Below, in pieces: positions 10,180 through 18,886 of a stretch of 64,000 nucleotides of DNA. The position numbers and the translations under genes are program-made. Source of the stretch: an uncultured Oscillospiraceae bacterium (GTDB taxonomy: Bacteria; Bacillota; Clostridia; Oscillospirales; Ruminococcaceae); NCBI GenBank assembly GCA_900539695.1, contig UQDG01000007.1:27525-91524 (forward strand), given 5' to 3'. Position 1 is the stretch's first letter. Every line of letters begins with the position of its first letter. A model generated the notes under the pieces. That model had not been told where the DNA came from and ran no database searches. It saw only the letters and a list, made by a program, of their open reading frames with translations.

Positions 10180-11385
10180 ATGGCAGACATTGAGATCAGG
10201 ATGCTCGGGAAATTTGAGATCCTTATGGACGGCAAGCCGGTCCTAGCCGCACTGAAACAGTCCCGCAAGGCTACGATGCTGATCCAGTACCTCGTCCTGC
10301 AAAAGGGCGAAAAGGTGACCCACAAAGACCTGACGGATACCCTGTGGAACGGCGAACGGTCCACCAACCCGGATATGGCTCTGCGCGCCATCATGCACCG
10401 CTTCCGCAACATGATCGAGGCCGAGGGCCTGAAGGAGCTGGAGACCTGCATCATCACCAGCCGCGGCTACTACCAGTGGAACCCCACCATGGAGTGCCGT
10501 GTGGACGTGTTTGAGATGGAAGCCCTGATGGAGGAAGCCCGCCGCCAGCTGAACCCCGCCGCCGCCGTAGCCCGCTACGAGCGCGTGCTGGAGCTGTATG
10601 CTGGCCGTCTGCTGCCGATGTCCTGCAACGAGCCTTGGGTCGAGACCCGCAGCCTGACCCTGCACGTGCAGTACCGCATCGCGCTGTTCCAGGTGCTGGA
10701 AGCCTGCAAGCGCAAGGGTGAAAATGAGCGCATCGTTAAGCTGTGCCGCCGCGCCATCGAGCTGGACCCCTACGAGGAGCGCCTGTATCTGGAGATGATC
10801 CAGGCTTTGGAGACCCTGGGCCGCCATGAGCAAGCGCTGGAGATGACCCGCCGCGGCAACGCGATGGGCTGCCTGCACCATGCCGTCGAGCCGGAGCGTG
10901 TGGGTGTGGTCTCCCGCCAGGCCCGCCAGGCTGACCGCAACCTGGAAAATGACATCTCCCGCCTGGCCGAGGAACTGTCCGCCGACGACACCCCCGGCGC
11001 TGCGTATTGCAGCTTCGAGAATTTCCGCCAGATCTATCACCTGCAGCGCGGCGTGCAAAGCCGCTTCGGCGTGCCGGTCTACCTGGCGCTGCTCACCATG
11101 TCGCCCGCCCAGAACGCTGACCCCGCCGAGACCGGCTCCATGATGGAGCAGCTGGGCGAGCTGATCCACAAGAGCCTGCGCCAGTGCGACGCCATGGCCC
11201 GTTACAGCGAGAACCAGTATGTGCTGCTCATCAGCGGCAACAGCAGCGCCGAGAACGGCAGCACCCCGCTGGAGCGCATCAAGGCGGCTTTCTACCGCGT
11301 GCCCGCCCATGGCCGTTACCTGCTCAACTACCACATGTACGCCCCCGAGCTCCACGCCCTCTCCGCCGACGCCCGGAGAAGATAA
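10180..11385 (+). CDS. BTAD/SARP-type transcriptional regulator with C-terminal degenerate GGDEF-like domain
   Basis: The protein has 401 residues. Residues 1-95 look like an OmpR-type winged helix (IRMLGKFEILMDGKPV, then SRKATMLIQYLVLQKG and LWNGE). Residues 100-245 match the all-helical bacterial transcriptional activator domain with TPR-like repeats, including LELYAGRLLP and EPWVETR. The last 130 residues resemble a decayed GGDEF fold: an FxxxYxLQRGVQSRFGVP start and, near residue 345, CDAMARYSENQYVLLIS where an active cyclase would have RYGGDEF. The catalytic residues are absent, so any role would be in sensing or binding. The gene stands alone with its own promoter and terminator, directly after the pilin-like genes, and could regulate them; that link is inferred. 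Confidence 0.7.
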   Translation: MADIEIRMLGKFEILMDGKPVLAALKQSRKATMLIQYLVLQKGEKVTHKDLTDTLWNGERSTNPDMALRAIMHRFRNMIEAEGLKELETCIITSRGYYQWNPTMECRVDVFEMEALMEEARRQLNPAAAVARYERVLELYAGRLLPMSCNEPWVETRSLTLHVQYRIALFQVLEACKRKGENERIVKLCRRAIELDPYEERLYLEMIQALETLGRHEQALEMTRRGNAMGCLHHAVEPERVGVVSRQARQADRNLENDISRLAEELSADDTPGAAYCSFENFRQIYHLQRGVQSRFGVPVYLALLTMSPAQNADPAETGSMMEQLGELIHKSLRQCDAMARYSENQYVLLISGNSSAENGSTPLERIKAAFYRVPAHGRYLLNYHMYAPELHALSADARRR

Positions 11386-11465
11386 TTTTAGGCAATACCG
11401 CGTAAGCGGGTGGGGGAGACATTAAAATCATTGCATCCTTGCCTTTTTAATCCTATGCCACTTCA

Positions 11466-11495
11466 AGACACGCTCCGCCAAAGCGTGTCTTTTTT
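11466..11495 (+). terminator. Rho-independent terminator after the BTAD regulator
   Basis: A perfect 9-bp stem AGACACGCT / AGCGTGTCT with a 7-base loop is followed by a run of T. Confidence 0.85.
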
Positions 11496-11504
11496 GTTAA
11501 ATCA

Positions 11505-11533
11505 TTGCAACGCACGCCCCATCGTGCTACAAT
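11505..11533 (+). promoter_or_regulatory. Predicted promoter of the YesL-like gene
   Basis: TTGCAA at 11505-11510 and TACAAT at 11528-11533 have 17-bp spacing, immediately after a terminator and 57 bases before the ATG at 11590. Confidence 0.55.
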
Positions 11534-11589
11534 AGGTACAACAATGTTAAATCCGTGACAATTTGCCCCGGAGCAAAGGAGAATCCCCC

Positions 11590-12384
11590 ATGGCTTTGTT
11601 CAATTTCCATTTCGACCGCCCCGGCCCCGGTGTCTCGCCGGACGCCCCCCGCAAAAAAGGCCCTGCCCGCTTTTTCGAGATTTTGGGCCGTGACCTCATG
11701 TCCTTTTACCTGGCGGGTCTGCTGGCGCTGGTCAGCGCACTGCCGTTCGTGTTTGGTGTGTGGTTCGCCGTCGATACCCACTCTCTGGTGCCGCTGCTGC
11801 TGGCAGGCGTGCTGGGCGGCATGATCGCCGCGCCCCAGCTGTGCGGCCTGCTGGATACCATCCTGCGCAGCCTGCGCGACGAGCCGGGTTTTTGGTGGGC
11901 TACCTACCGCCGCGCCTGGAAACGTAACGCCAGGGCGTCGCTTTTTCCGGGTGCCATCTGCGGTCTGCTGCTGGCCATGCAGATCTTTACGGTGTTCCAT
12001 TATGACGTTTCGGCCGGTGTAGTGCCGGGGGCGCTGCTGGCCGTAGGCCTGTTTTTGCTGCTGGGTCTGGGCGAGTTCCTGTTTGCCCAGGTCGTGCTGC
12101 TGGAACTGCCGTTTGCGGGGCTGGTCAAAAACTCGCTGTTCCTGTTTTTGGGCTACCTGCCCCGCGCCGCGCTGGGCGTAGTGTGGCAGTTTGTCTACTG
12201 GAGCATCATCCTGCTGCTGTGGCCCATCAGCGGCTTTGCCATGGTCCTCACGGGCCTGTGGCTGCCCGCCGTCCTGACCATGCAGGCCATCTACCCCGTC
12301 CTGAACAAAGCCTTCGACTTGGAACGCCAGATCAAAGCCATCCGCGATGCGGAGCTGGATTCTTCTTCTGATTCTGATAATTAA
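11590..12384 (+). CDS. Polytopic membrane protein, YesL/DUF624-like
   Basis: The protein has 264 residues. The ATG at 11590 is preferred over an upstream in-frame start because CAAAGGAG precedes it at a suitable distance. There are about five or six hydrophobic helices (for example around FYLAGLLALVSALPFVFGVW and VVPGALLAVGLFLLLGLGEF) and a central segment with the aromatic run FWWATYRRAWKRN, which is reminiscent of the DUF624/YesL family of small Firmicute membrane proteins often found near carbohydrate transporters. No transport or catalytic motif is visible. It is flanked by its own promoter and a strong terminator, so it is monocistronic. Family assignment is tentative; the membrane location is clear. 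Confidence 0.5.
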   Translation: MALFNFHFDRPGPGVSPDAPRKKGPARFFEILGRDLMSFYLAGLLALVSALPFVFGVWFAVDTHSLVPLLLAGVLGGMIAAPQLCGLLDTILRSLRDEPGFWWATYRRAWKRNARASLFPGAICGLLLAMQIFTVFHYDVSAGVVPGALLAVGLFLLLGLGEFLFAQVVLLELPFAGLVKNSLFLFLGYLPRAALGVVWQFVYWSIILLLWPISGFAMVLTGLWLPAVLTMQAIYPVLNKAFDLERQIKAIRDAELDSSSDSDN

Positions 12385-12396
12385 GTGCAGCCTTGC

Positions 12397-12430
12397 GGGC
12401 GTCACCACTATGCGGTGACGCCCTTTTTTT
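12397..12430 (+). terminator. Rho-independent terminator
   Basis: A perfect 10-bp stem GGGCGTCACC / GGTGACGCCC is followed by seven T residues, just after the YesL-like gene. Confidence 0.9.
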
Positions 12431-12537
12431 ATGGCGTCCTTCCATTAGGCCTTCCTTTTTGTGATCCAAGAGGAACACCGAAAGCCGCACGCTTTAAAAA
12501 GCCCCTTTGCCGCAGGCTAAATCCCCCACCCTCAATC

Positions 12538-12566
12538 TTGCGTTATGCCCCAAAAAAGGTTATAAT
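12538..12566 (+). promoter_or_regulatory. Predicted promoter of the glycan locus
   Basis: TTGCGT at 12538-12543 and TATAAT at 12561-12566 have 17-bp spacing, 63 bases before the first glycosyltransferase start. No equally good promoter is seen until 29292, which agrees with a long transcription unit. Confidence 0.55.
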
Positions 12567-12628
12567 AACATAATAGCCCATCTCTACCCATTCGGGCGAA
12601 AAATGTGTACAAAAGGGGGCCTTCCGCG

Positions 12629-13795
12629 GTGAAAATTCTGCTGGTGCACTGCCATTATCGGATGCCGGGCGGTGAGGATGCCGTCTTTGCGGCCGAGCGC
12701 GCCTTGCTGGAACGCCGCGGCCATCAGGTCATCGTGTATGAGCGCAGCAACGAGGAAGCCGCCCACGGTCTGCCCAAGGCCCTGCTGCCCCTGCATGCCG
12801 TGTGGAACCACGCCGCTGCCCGGGATATAAAACACATTATAAAAACACAAAACATCGATGCTGTGCACATTCACAATACGCTGCTGCTGCTCAGCCCCGC
12901 GGTGGTCCGCGCCGCCAAAAGCACCGGCGTGCCCGTGGTGCAAACGCTGCACAACTTCCGCCTGTTCTGCCCCAACGGCATTTTATTGCGGGACGGCCGG
13001 GTCTGTGAGGACTGCCCCCGCCACGGCCTGTCCTGCGCCATCCGCCACCGCTGCTACCGCGGCAGCCTGGCCCAAACGCTGGTAGTCGCTGCCGCCTACG
13101 GTCTGCACCGGCGCTTGGGCACCTGGCGCGGTGTTACCATGGTGGCCCTGACCGAATTCGACCGCCAAAAACTGCTGGAATTCAACCGCCAGTACCCGAT
13201 GTTCGACGCTGACCGCCTGGTGGTCAAGCCCAACCCGGTCTGCGTGCCGTCCGGCCCCGTCAACCCGTGGGGAGACCGCAAAAATCAAATGCTCTTCGCC
13301 GGCCGGCTGGAGGAACTCAAGGGTCTGCGCACCGTACTGGAAGCTTGGCGGCTGCTGGGCGATGCCGCCCCCGCGCTGCTGGTGGCAGGGGATGGCCCCC
13401 TCGGTGACTGGGCCCGCGCCCAAAACTTATCCAACGTGCAGTTTTTGGGCCAGCTCCCCCGCGCGGAACTCCATGCCCGCATGGCCGAAAGCCGCGCCGT
13501 TGTCGCCGCCAGCCTTTGCTACGAGAGCTTCGCCCTTGTCCCCGCCGAGGCCCACGCTTTGGGCACCCCGGTGCTGGCCAGCGGTTTGGGCAATGTGGGT
13601 GCGTCGGTGCAGCCGGGCTTTGACGGCCTCTGTTTCGCCCCCGGCGACGCCAACGCTCTGGCCGATGCCGTGCGCGCCTTTGGGCAAATGAGCTTTGACT
13701 GCAATGCCATCGCTGCCCGCGCCCGCCGCACCTACAGCGAAGATGAAAATTATAACGCACTGATGCGCTTTTATACAAAAGGAACGATCCAATGA
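12629..13795 (+). CDS. Glycosyltransferase family 4
   Basis: The protein has 388 residues when started at the GTG at 12629, which sits behind AAAAGGGGGC. The N-terminal Rossmann half begins VKILLVHCHYRMPGGEDAVF, typical of GT4 acceptor-domain starts. A Cys-rich segment (residues about 120-145, CEDCPRHGLSC) is common in a subset of GT4 enzymes. The C-terminal half contains the nucleotide-binding features NQMLFAGRLEELKG and SLCYESFALVPAEAHALGTP, matching the E-x7-E motif of the GT-B fold. It is the first gene of the glycan locus and overlaps the next gene by four bases. The sugar donor cannot be read from sequence. Confidence 0.85.
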   Translation: MKILLVHCHYRMPGGEDAVFAAERALLERRGHQVIVYERSNEEAAHGLPKALLPLHAVWNHAAARDIKHIIKTQNIDAVHIHNTLLLLSPAVVRAAKSTGVPVVQTLHNFRLFCPNGILLRDGRVCEDCPRHGLSCAIRHRCYRGSLAQTLVVAAAYGLHRRLGTWRGVTMVALTEFDRQKLLEFNRQYPMFDADRLVVKPNPVCVPSGPVNPWGDRKNQMLFAGRLEELKGLRTVLEAWRLLGDAAPALLVAGDGPLGDWARAQNLSNVQFLGQLPRAELHARMAESRAVVAASLCYESFALVPAEAHALGTPVLASGLGNVGASVQPGFDGLCFAPGDANALADAVRAFGQMSFDCNAIAARARRTYSEDENYNALMRFYTKGTIQ

Positions 13796-14805
13796 ACCAG
13801 CTTTACCGCGCTTTGCATATCCCGCCTAAACGGCTGCTGCGCAAGCTTTCGGGCGAAAAAGAGATCTACACCATCGCCGTGCGCCCCGTGCCTAAGGCCG
13901 AGGGTACCGACCCGCTGCCTGCGCTGGGCGGCACCCCCTACACCATGCTGCCCGCCCGCCCCGGCTTCTGGTACGCCGACCCGCTGCTCTACCACCGGGA
14001 CGGCCGCCGTTGGCTCTACGCCGAGGCCATGGACCTGGCCACAGGTCTCGGCCGCATTGAGGTCTGCGAGCTGCACGACGACGGCGCGGCAGGGGAGTGG
14101 CAGGTCGCCCTGCAGGAGGACTTCCACCTCTCCTTCCCCACAGTGTTTGACTGGAACGGCGAGACCTGGATGATCCCCGAGACCGGCAGCGACCACAGCC
14201 TGCGCATCTACCGCTGCAAAAATTTCCCGGCCGAGTGGGAGCTGGTGCAGCGCTTTGCCGTGGACGCCGAACTCTGTGATACGATTTTGGTCAACCGCAC
14301 CCCCAACGAGCTGACCCTGCTTTGCAGCGAGACCCTGCCTGAAAACCAACTCTGGGTGCGTTACCGCCGCTACACTCTGCGCCGCGCCGAGGCCCCTGTC
14401 GACACCGTGCCCGGCGCCCAGGCGGACGCCGCCCCCGCCCCGGCAGGTCCCTTTGCCCTGCTGCCGGACGAAGCCTACAACCTGCAGCACCGGGAAAACG
14501 ACCTGACCAGCCGCAACGCCGGGCCGCTGTTTGTGCTGGGCGGGCAGGTCATCCACGCCACCCAGGTCAGCACCAAGGTGGATTATGGCGTTTACCTGCA
14601 ATTTTTTGCCCGCCGCGGCAGCAGCGAGGTGCCCCTTTGCGCCGCCATGCCCCACAACGTGACCATCACCGGCCTGCGCACCGAGGACATCGTCGGCATC
14701 CACACCTACAGCCGGGACGAGCAGCTGGAAGTCATCGACGCCCGCTACCTGACCCGCCTGCCCAAGCTGACGCCGCCGGAAAATAAGGAACCGAACAAGG
14801 AATGA
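13792..14805 (+). CDS. Beta-propeller protein, glucosamine-IPC-transferase N-terminal-like
   Basis: This 337-residue protein has WYADPLLYHRDGRRWLYAEAMD followed by repeated blade-like motifs such as HLSFPTVFDWNGETWMIPET. These are the signature of the five-bladed, GH43-like propeller domain found at the N-terminus of plant glucosamine inositolphosphorylceramide transferase and as stand-alone proteins in bacterial polysaccharide clusters. It overlaps both neighbours by four bases (ATGA), so it is translated with the two GT4 enzymes around it. Whether it has catalytic activity or only binds glycan is unknown. Confidence 0.6.
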   Translation: MNQLYRALHIPPKRLLRKLSGEKEIYTIAVRPVPKAEGTDPLPALGGTPYTMLPARPGFWYADPLLYHRDGRRWLYAEAMDLATGLGRIEVCELHDDGAAGEWQVALQEDFHLSFPTVFDWNGETWMIPETGSDHSLRIYRCKNFPAEWELVQRFAVDAELCDTILVNRTPNELTLLCSETLPENQLWVRYRRYTLRRAEAPVDTVPGAQADAAPAPAGPFALLPDEAYNLQHRENDLTSRNAGPLFVLGGQVIHATQVSTKVDYGVYLQFFARRGSSEVPLCAAMPHNVTITGLRTEDIVGIHTYSRDEQLEVIDARYLTRLPKLTPPENKEPNKE

Positions 14806-15914
14806 AAACAATCGCTATACCGCAGTTTTACTGCGGCCCCTCAGGCCAGAAGGGCCTGTATAACCGGCAGGAAGTCGGCCTGGCCCGCGCCTTTGCGGCC
14901 CTGGGCTGCCGCGCCGTGGTGCTGTACCCTGCGCCGGGTGCTGCGGCCCCCACGGTGGAAAACCCGGAGCCGAACGTAAAGATTTATTACCTCCCGGTAC
15001 GAAAATTAGGCGCGCAGGCGTTCTTTTCCAGCTGGCAGGTGCTGCTGGACGAGCAGGTCGATGCGGTCCACGTCATGGGCGATAACTCCCCCGGCGTGCC
15101 GTCGCTCTACCGCTTCTGCCGCAAACACGGCATCCTGTTTTACAGCCAGCTGGGCGCGCTGAAAAGCACCTCTGGCCGCGCCGCTGTCCGCGCTGTGATG
15201 GACCTGCTGCTGCGCCGCAACCTGGCCGTTTACAAAAAAACACCTACCTTCGCCAAAACGCCCGCCGTCGCCGCCGAGCTGCAAAGCCTGGGCGTGCCCT
15301 GCGCCGGGCTGATGCCCGTGGGGCTGGACACTGCCATCATCCCCGACGTGCCCGGCACCAGGGCCGACCTGCGCCGCGCCCTGAAATTGGACGTTGACGC
15401 GAAGATCTTTGTCTTTGTAGGGCGGCTGGATGCCTACAAAAAACCGCTGGACCTGGTGCCCCTGCTGGAGGCCGCGCCCGATTGGCAGGCCGTCATCATC
15501 GGCCAGGGCACCCAGGGAGCGGAGCTGGCCCGCCTGCTGGCCGCCCGGGGGTTGGCCGCCCGCTGCCGGATGATACCCCAGCTGCCCAACGAGTCTGTAC
15601 ACGTTTATTATCATGCCTGCGATGCTTTTGTGAATCTGAACGATCAGGAGATCTTCGGCATGAGCCTGCTGGAGGCCATGTTTGCAGGCTGCCCGCCAGT
15701 GGCTCGCCACGCGCCGGGGCCGGACCTCATCATCGAGGACGGCCTCAGTGGTTGGCTGTGCAGCACGGTGCCCCAGCTGGCCGAGGCTCTGGGCCGCATC
15801 ACACCCGAGATGGGCGCTGCCGCACAACGACGTATCAACGAGCATTTTCTGTGGCAGAACAGTGCCGAGCTGGCGCTGACCCTGCTGCCCGCCAAAGGAA
15901 ACCGCCATGGATAA
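14802..15914 (+). CDS. Glycosyltransferase family 4
   Basis: This 370-residue protein has a GT-B fold. The N-terminal domain starts MKTIAIPQFYCGPSGQKGLYNRQEVGLARAF. The C-terminal domain contains IFVFVGRLDAYKKPLDLVPLL and then NLNDQEIFGMSLLEAMFAGCP with the paired Glu residues of GT4 retaining enzymes. It is coupled to the upstream propeller gene by an ATGA overlap and overlaps the next gene by eight bases. It probably adds one sugar to the lipid-linked repeat unit on the cytoplasmic face; the donor and linkage are unknown. Confidence 0.82.
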   Translation: MKTIAIPQFYCGPSGQKGLYNRQEVGLARAFAALGCRAVVLYPAPGAAAPTVENPEPNVKIYYLPVRKLGAQAFFSSWQVLLDEQVDAVHVMGDNSPGVPSLYRFCRKHGILFYSQLGALKSTSGRAAVRAVMDLLLRRNLAVYKKTPTFAKTPAVAAELQSLGVPCAGLMPVGLDTAIIPDVPGTRADLRRALKLDVDAKIFVFVGRLDAYKKPLDLVPLLEAAPDWQAVIIGQGTQGAELARLLAARGLAARCRMIPQLPNESVHVYYHACDAFVNLNDQEIFGMSLLEAMFAGCPPVARHAPGPDLIIEDGLSGWLCSTVPQLAEALGRITPEMGAAAQRRINEHFLWQNSAELALTLLPAKGNRHG

Positions 15915-16812
15915 CGACAACAAACTGGTGCAAAAAGCCGCCGACCTTTACCGCAGCCTGCGCTTTGCGATGAAGTACCGCGGGGTGGAAATCCTAAGTG
16001 CCGAGGATGGCAACGATCTGGCCCGCGGATTGCTGGAAAGCGGCAGGCCGTTCCTGTTTGCCCGCTGCGGCGCTACCGAGATGCGCACCGTGGCCGATTA
16101 CCTGCGCTGCGGCGGCGTGGGCTTTGCCGAAAAAACACGGCAGGACATTCAGAACCTTTCCGGCGTGTTCCCCACGGATGATGCCACGCTGGCAAAGTTC
16201 TGCCGCCTGTACACTGAGGCCGCCCACACCGCCGACCTGCTGGCCTTGTGGAATGTGGGAGCCGAGCGGGAAGTTGTGCGCGGCTGCGGCCACGCCACCC
16301 GCTACACCAGGCTGCGGGCGCTGGAGCCTTACTACCACCCCCACCCTTGGAGTGCGGCGCTGGCCGGCAAGCGGGTGCTGGTGGTGCATCCCTTTAAAAC
16401 AACGATAGAGCGCCAATATGCACGCCGTGCCGAGCTGTTCCCCGGCACCGATATTTTACCGCAGTTTGCCGACCTGCGCATCGTGCAGGCCGTGCAGGGC
16501 CTGGCCGGGGCCGACACAGGCTACGCCAGCTGGTTTGATGCCTTGGCCGCCATGGAACAGCAAATGGACGCTGCACCGTATGATGTGGCCATCATCGGTG
16601 CCGGTGCCTACGGCCTGCCTCTGGCCGCCCACGCCCGCGACACCGGCCACGCCGCCATCCAAATGAGCGGCGCCCTGCAACTCCTTTTTGGCATCCGCGG
16701 CAAACGCTGGGATGACCACCCGATCATCAGCAAACTCTATAACGATGCCTGGGTGCGGCCCGAGGAGACTTTGGCTCATAAAGAAAAAGTGGAGGGCGGC
16801 AGTTACTGGTAA
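15907..16812 (+). CDS. GT-D-fold-like polysaccharide biosynthesis protein
   Basis: This 301-residue protein has no clear GT-A or GT-B pattern. Near residue 50 is FARCGATEMRTVADYL, at the place where GT-D/DUF1792-type enzymes have a RFGDGE motif. The C-terminal part has DVAIIGAGAYGLPLAAHARD and then GALQLLFGIRGKRWDDHP, which is familiar from uncharacterised proteins of capsule and glycan clusters. The acidic motif is partly changed (GATE instead of GDGE), so catalysis is uncertain. It lies inside the glycosyltransferase run, overlapping the preceding gene by eight bases. The alternative is an uncharacterised glycan-processing protein without transferase activity. Confidence 0.5.
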   Translation: MDNDNKLVQKAADLYRSLRFAMKYRGVEILSAEDGNDLARGLLESGRPFLFARCGATEMRTVADYLRCGGVGFAEKTRQDIQNLSGVFPTDDATLAKFCRLYTEAAHTADLLALWNVGAEREVVRGCGHATRYTRLRALEPYYHPHPWSAALAGKRVLVVHPFKTTIERQYARRAELFPGTDILPQFADLRIVQAVQGLAGADTGYASWFDALAAMEQQMDAAPYDVAIIGAGAYGLPLAAHARDTGHAAIQMSGALQLLFGIRGKRWDDHPIISKLYNDAWVRPEETLAHKEKVEGGSYW

Positions 16813-16850
16813 AGTGTCCGACGCCCGGAAACCAATAAAAGGATGTATCT

Positions 16851-17957
16851 ATGCGTATTCTCATGATCAGCAACCACTTAGGTGTACAAAGCGGCGTGCA
16901 GCGTTATGTGCAAAACCTGCTGCTGAATCTGGATACAACTAAATATAAAGTTGACCTCTTTGTGGGCCTCTGCCCGGCCGACCAGGCAAGCACCGCCCCT
17001 GCCCTCATCGCCCATGGGGTCAACATCATCGGTGTGCCGGACCATAAAAAGGACCGCATCCGGGCCCTGTACCGCCACCTGAAAAATCATAAAAATTATG
17101 ACATCATCCACTACCACACCGCCAGCAAGATCGGCGCACCCGTCTGCGCCATGATGCGCGCCCTCTGCCCCCGCGCCAAGATCATCGTCCACAGCCACAT
17201 CGTCTACCCGCCCATAACGCTGACCTGGCGTGCTGCCCACGGGGTCTACCAGCTGTTTGCCGATTACTTTCTGGGCTGCGGCGTCGCCGCCGGGCGGTTC
17301 GTTTTTGGCGACTACATCGACCGCAAGCCCAACTTTGCGGTGGCCTGCAACGCCGTCGACCAAGGGCGCTTCCACCCGGATGCTGCCGCCCGCGCCGCCA
17401 CCCGCGCTGCCTGGGGTGTGGCGGATTCCGACAAGCTGGCGGGTTTCGTTGGCCGGCTCAACCACCAGAAAAACCCGCTGTTCCTCGTCGAAGTCTTCGC
17501 CGCCATGGCCCAGACCGATCCTGCCTGGAAGCTGCTTCTCGTCGGCGCAGGCGAGATGGAGCAGCCCATGCGCGAGGCTGCGGCCAAGCACGGCCTGACC
17601 GATCGCATCCTGTTTGCAGGGGTACAAAAGGACGTACCTGCGTTTATGAACGCCTTCGATCTGTTCCTGCTGCCCTCCAATTTCGAGGGCAGCCCCGTCA
17701 CTTTGGTGGAGGCCCAGGGCTGCGGCGTGCCCTGCCTTGCTTCCACCAATGTGCCCAATGACGGCTCGGTGACAGACCTTGTGCATTTCTTGCCGCTGAC
17801 TGCGCCCCTTACCAAGTGGGCCGCCAAGGCCAACGAGATCGCCGCCCACGGCGACCACACCGACTACTGGCCCACCCTTGCCGCTGCAGGCTACGAGCTG
17901 AAGACCGCCGCCCGCCGCATGGAGGAACTGTACGACAGACTGGGGGCGCGCGCATGA
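16851..17957 (+). CDS. Glycosyltransferase family 4 (EpsF-like)
   Basis: This 368-residue protein begins RILMISNHLGVQSGVQRYVQ and continues with the DIIHYHTASKIG segment that is frequent in EpsF/CapM-type GT4 enzymes. The donor half shows LAGFVGRLNHQKNPLFLVEVF and LLPSNFEGSPVTLVEAQGCGVP, with the catalytic-domain E-x7-E. It is preceded by AAAAGGATG and a 38-base gap, and its stop overlaps the start of the fucosyltransferase gene (ATGA at 17954). It is cytoplasmic or peripheral at the membrane; donor unknown. Confidence 0.85.
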   Translation: MRILMISNHLGVQSGVQRYVQNLLLNLDTTKYKVDLFVGLCPADQASTAPALIAHGVNIIGVPDHKKDRIRALYRHLKNHKNYDIIHYHTASKIGAPVCAMMRALCPRAKIIVHSHIVYPPITLTWRAAHGVYQLFADYFLGCGVAAGRFVFGDYIDRKPNFAVACNAVDQGRFHPDAAARAATRAAWGVADSDKLAGFVGRLNHQKNPLFLVEVFAAMAQTDPAWKLLLVGAGEMEQPMREAAAKHGLTDRILFAGVQKDVPAFMNAFDLFLLPSNFEGSPVTLVEAQGCGVPCLASTNVPNDGSVTDLVHFLPLTAPLTKWAAKANEIAAHGDHTDYWPTLAAAGYELKTAARRMEELYDRLGARA

Positions 17958-18874
17958 TCTACGCCGAACTTGCCGGGGGCCTGGGCAACCAGATGTTCAT
18001 CTACGCCTTCGCCCGTGCCCTGGGCCTGCGCTGCAACGAACCCGTCACCCTGCTGGACCGCCAGGATTGGAAGGACGGCGCCCCCGCCCACACTGTCTGC
18101 GCACTGAACGATTTGTCCATCAGCCCGGATGTGCAGATCCTCGCTGACCCCGGCTTCGCCAAGGCCCACCTGCCCCGGCAGAACACCGCCAAAGCGCTGA
18201 TGATCAAGTACGAGCAGCGCCGCGGCCTGATGGCCTGGGATTGGCAGCCCTTTGAAACCCGCTGTGCCCCGGCATTGAACGCCCTGGGCCTGCACTTTGC
18301 CACCGACGGCTATACCCCCGTACACCGCGGCCGTGCCAGGGACTTTCTGGCGTGGGGATACTTCCAAAGTGCGCGGTACTTCGATGATTTTGCAGATGAA
18401 ATCAAAGCGGAGCTTCGCCCCAAAGCCGCCCCCGCCGGGGAGCTGGCCGCCGCCATCGCGGCCGCCGCTTACCCGGCAGCCGTCCACATGCGCCGGGGCG
18501 ACTACTGCCGCCCCGAGAACGAGATTTTGCAGGTATGCACCCCGGCCTACTACGCCCGCGCTGCAGCTGCCGTAAAAGCTGCCCACCCCGATGCAACATT
18601 ATTCGTGTTTTCGGACGATGTGGATTGGGCAAAGCAAAACCTGAACACCGCCGACTTGCCCGCCGTTTTTGCCCCCCGGGGCAGCGCGGTGGGGGACATG
18701 GCCCTGATGGAGCAGTGCCGGGGCTTCGTGCTCAGCAACTCCACCTACAGCTGGTGGGCACAGTATCTGGCCAAGACATCGGACAAATTGGTGCTGGCCC
18801 CCGAAAAATGGTACGCCCACACCAAAAAAAGCGCGCTGTATCTGCCGGATTGGCAGCTGATAGAGACCGATTAA
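17954..18874 (+). CDS. Alpha-1,2-fucosyltransferase family protein (GT11)
   Basis: This 306-residue protein starts at the ATG overlapping the previous stop, MIYAELAGGLGNQMFIYAFA, which is the GGLGNQ(M/L)FQ-type N-terminal motif of GT11. Near residue 178 is HMRRGDYC, the HxRRGDY motif that binds GDP-fucose, and near the C-terminus LSNSTYSWWAQYLA, the third conserved GT11 motif. All three hallmark motifs are intact and the length is normal. The expected reaction is transfer of L-fucose from GDP-fucose to O-2 of a galactose. No GDP-fucose synthesis genes are in the window. Together with the GT6 gene at 21474 it could build a blood-group-like terminal epitope. Confidence 0.9.
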   Translation: MIYAELAGGLGNQMFIYAFARALGLRCNEPVTLLDRQDWKDGAPAHTVCALNDLSISPDVQILADPGFAKAHLPRQNTAKALMIKYEQRRGLMAWDWQPFETRCAPALNALGLHFATDGYTPVHRGRARDFLAWGYFQSARYFDDFADEIKAELRPKAAPAGELAAAIAAAAYPAAVHMRRGDYCRPENEILQVCTPAYYARAAAAVKAAHPDATLFVFSDDVDWAKQNLNTADLPAVFAPRGSAVGDMALMEQCRGFVLSNSTYSWWAQYLAKTSDKLVLAPEKWYAHTKKSALYLPDWQLIETD

Positions 18875-18886
18875 AAAGGAGAAACC

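Noticed and set aside
10221-11355. Minus-strand open frame of about 370 codons opposite the BTAD regulator
   Set aside because: Mirror frame of a GC-rich gene with no start signal and no recognisable domain, while the plus strand has clear winged-helix and BTAD motifs.
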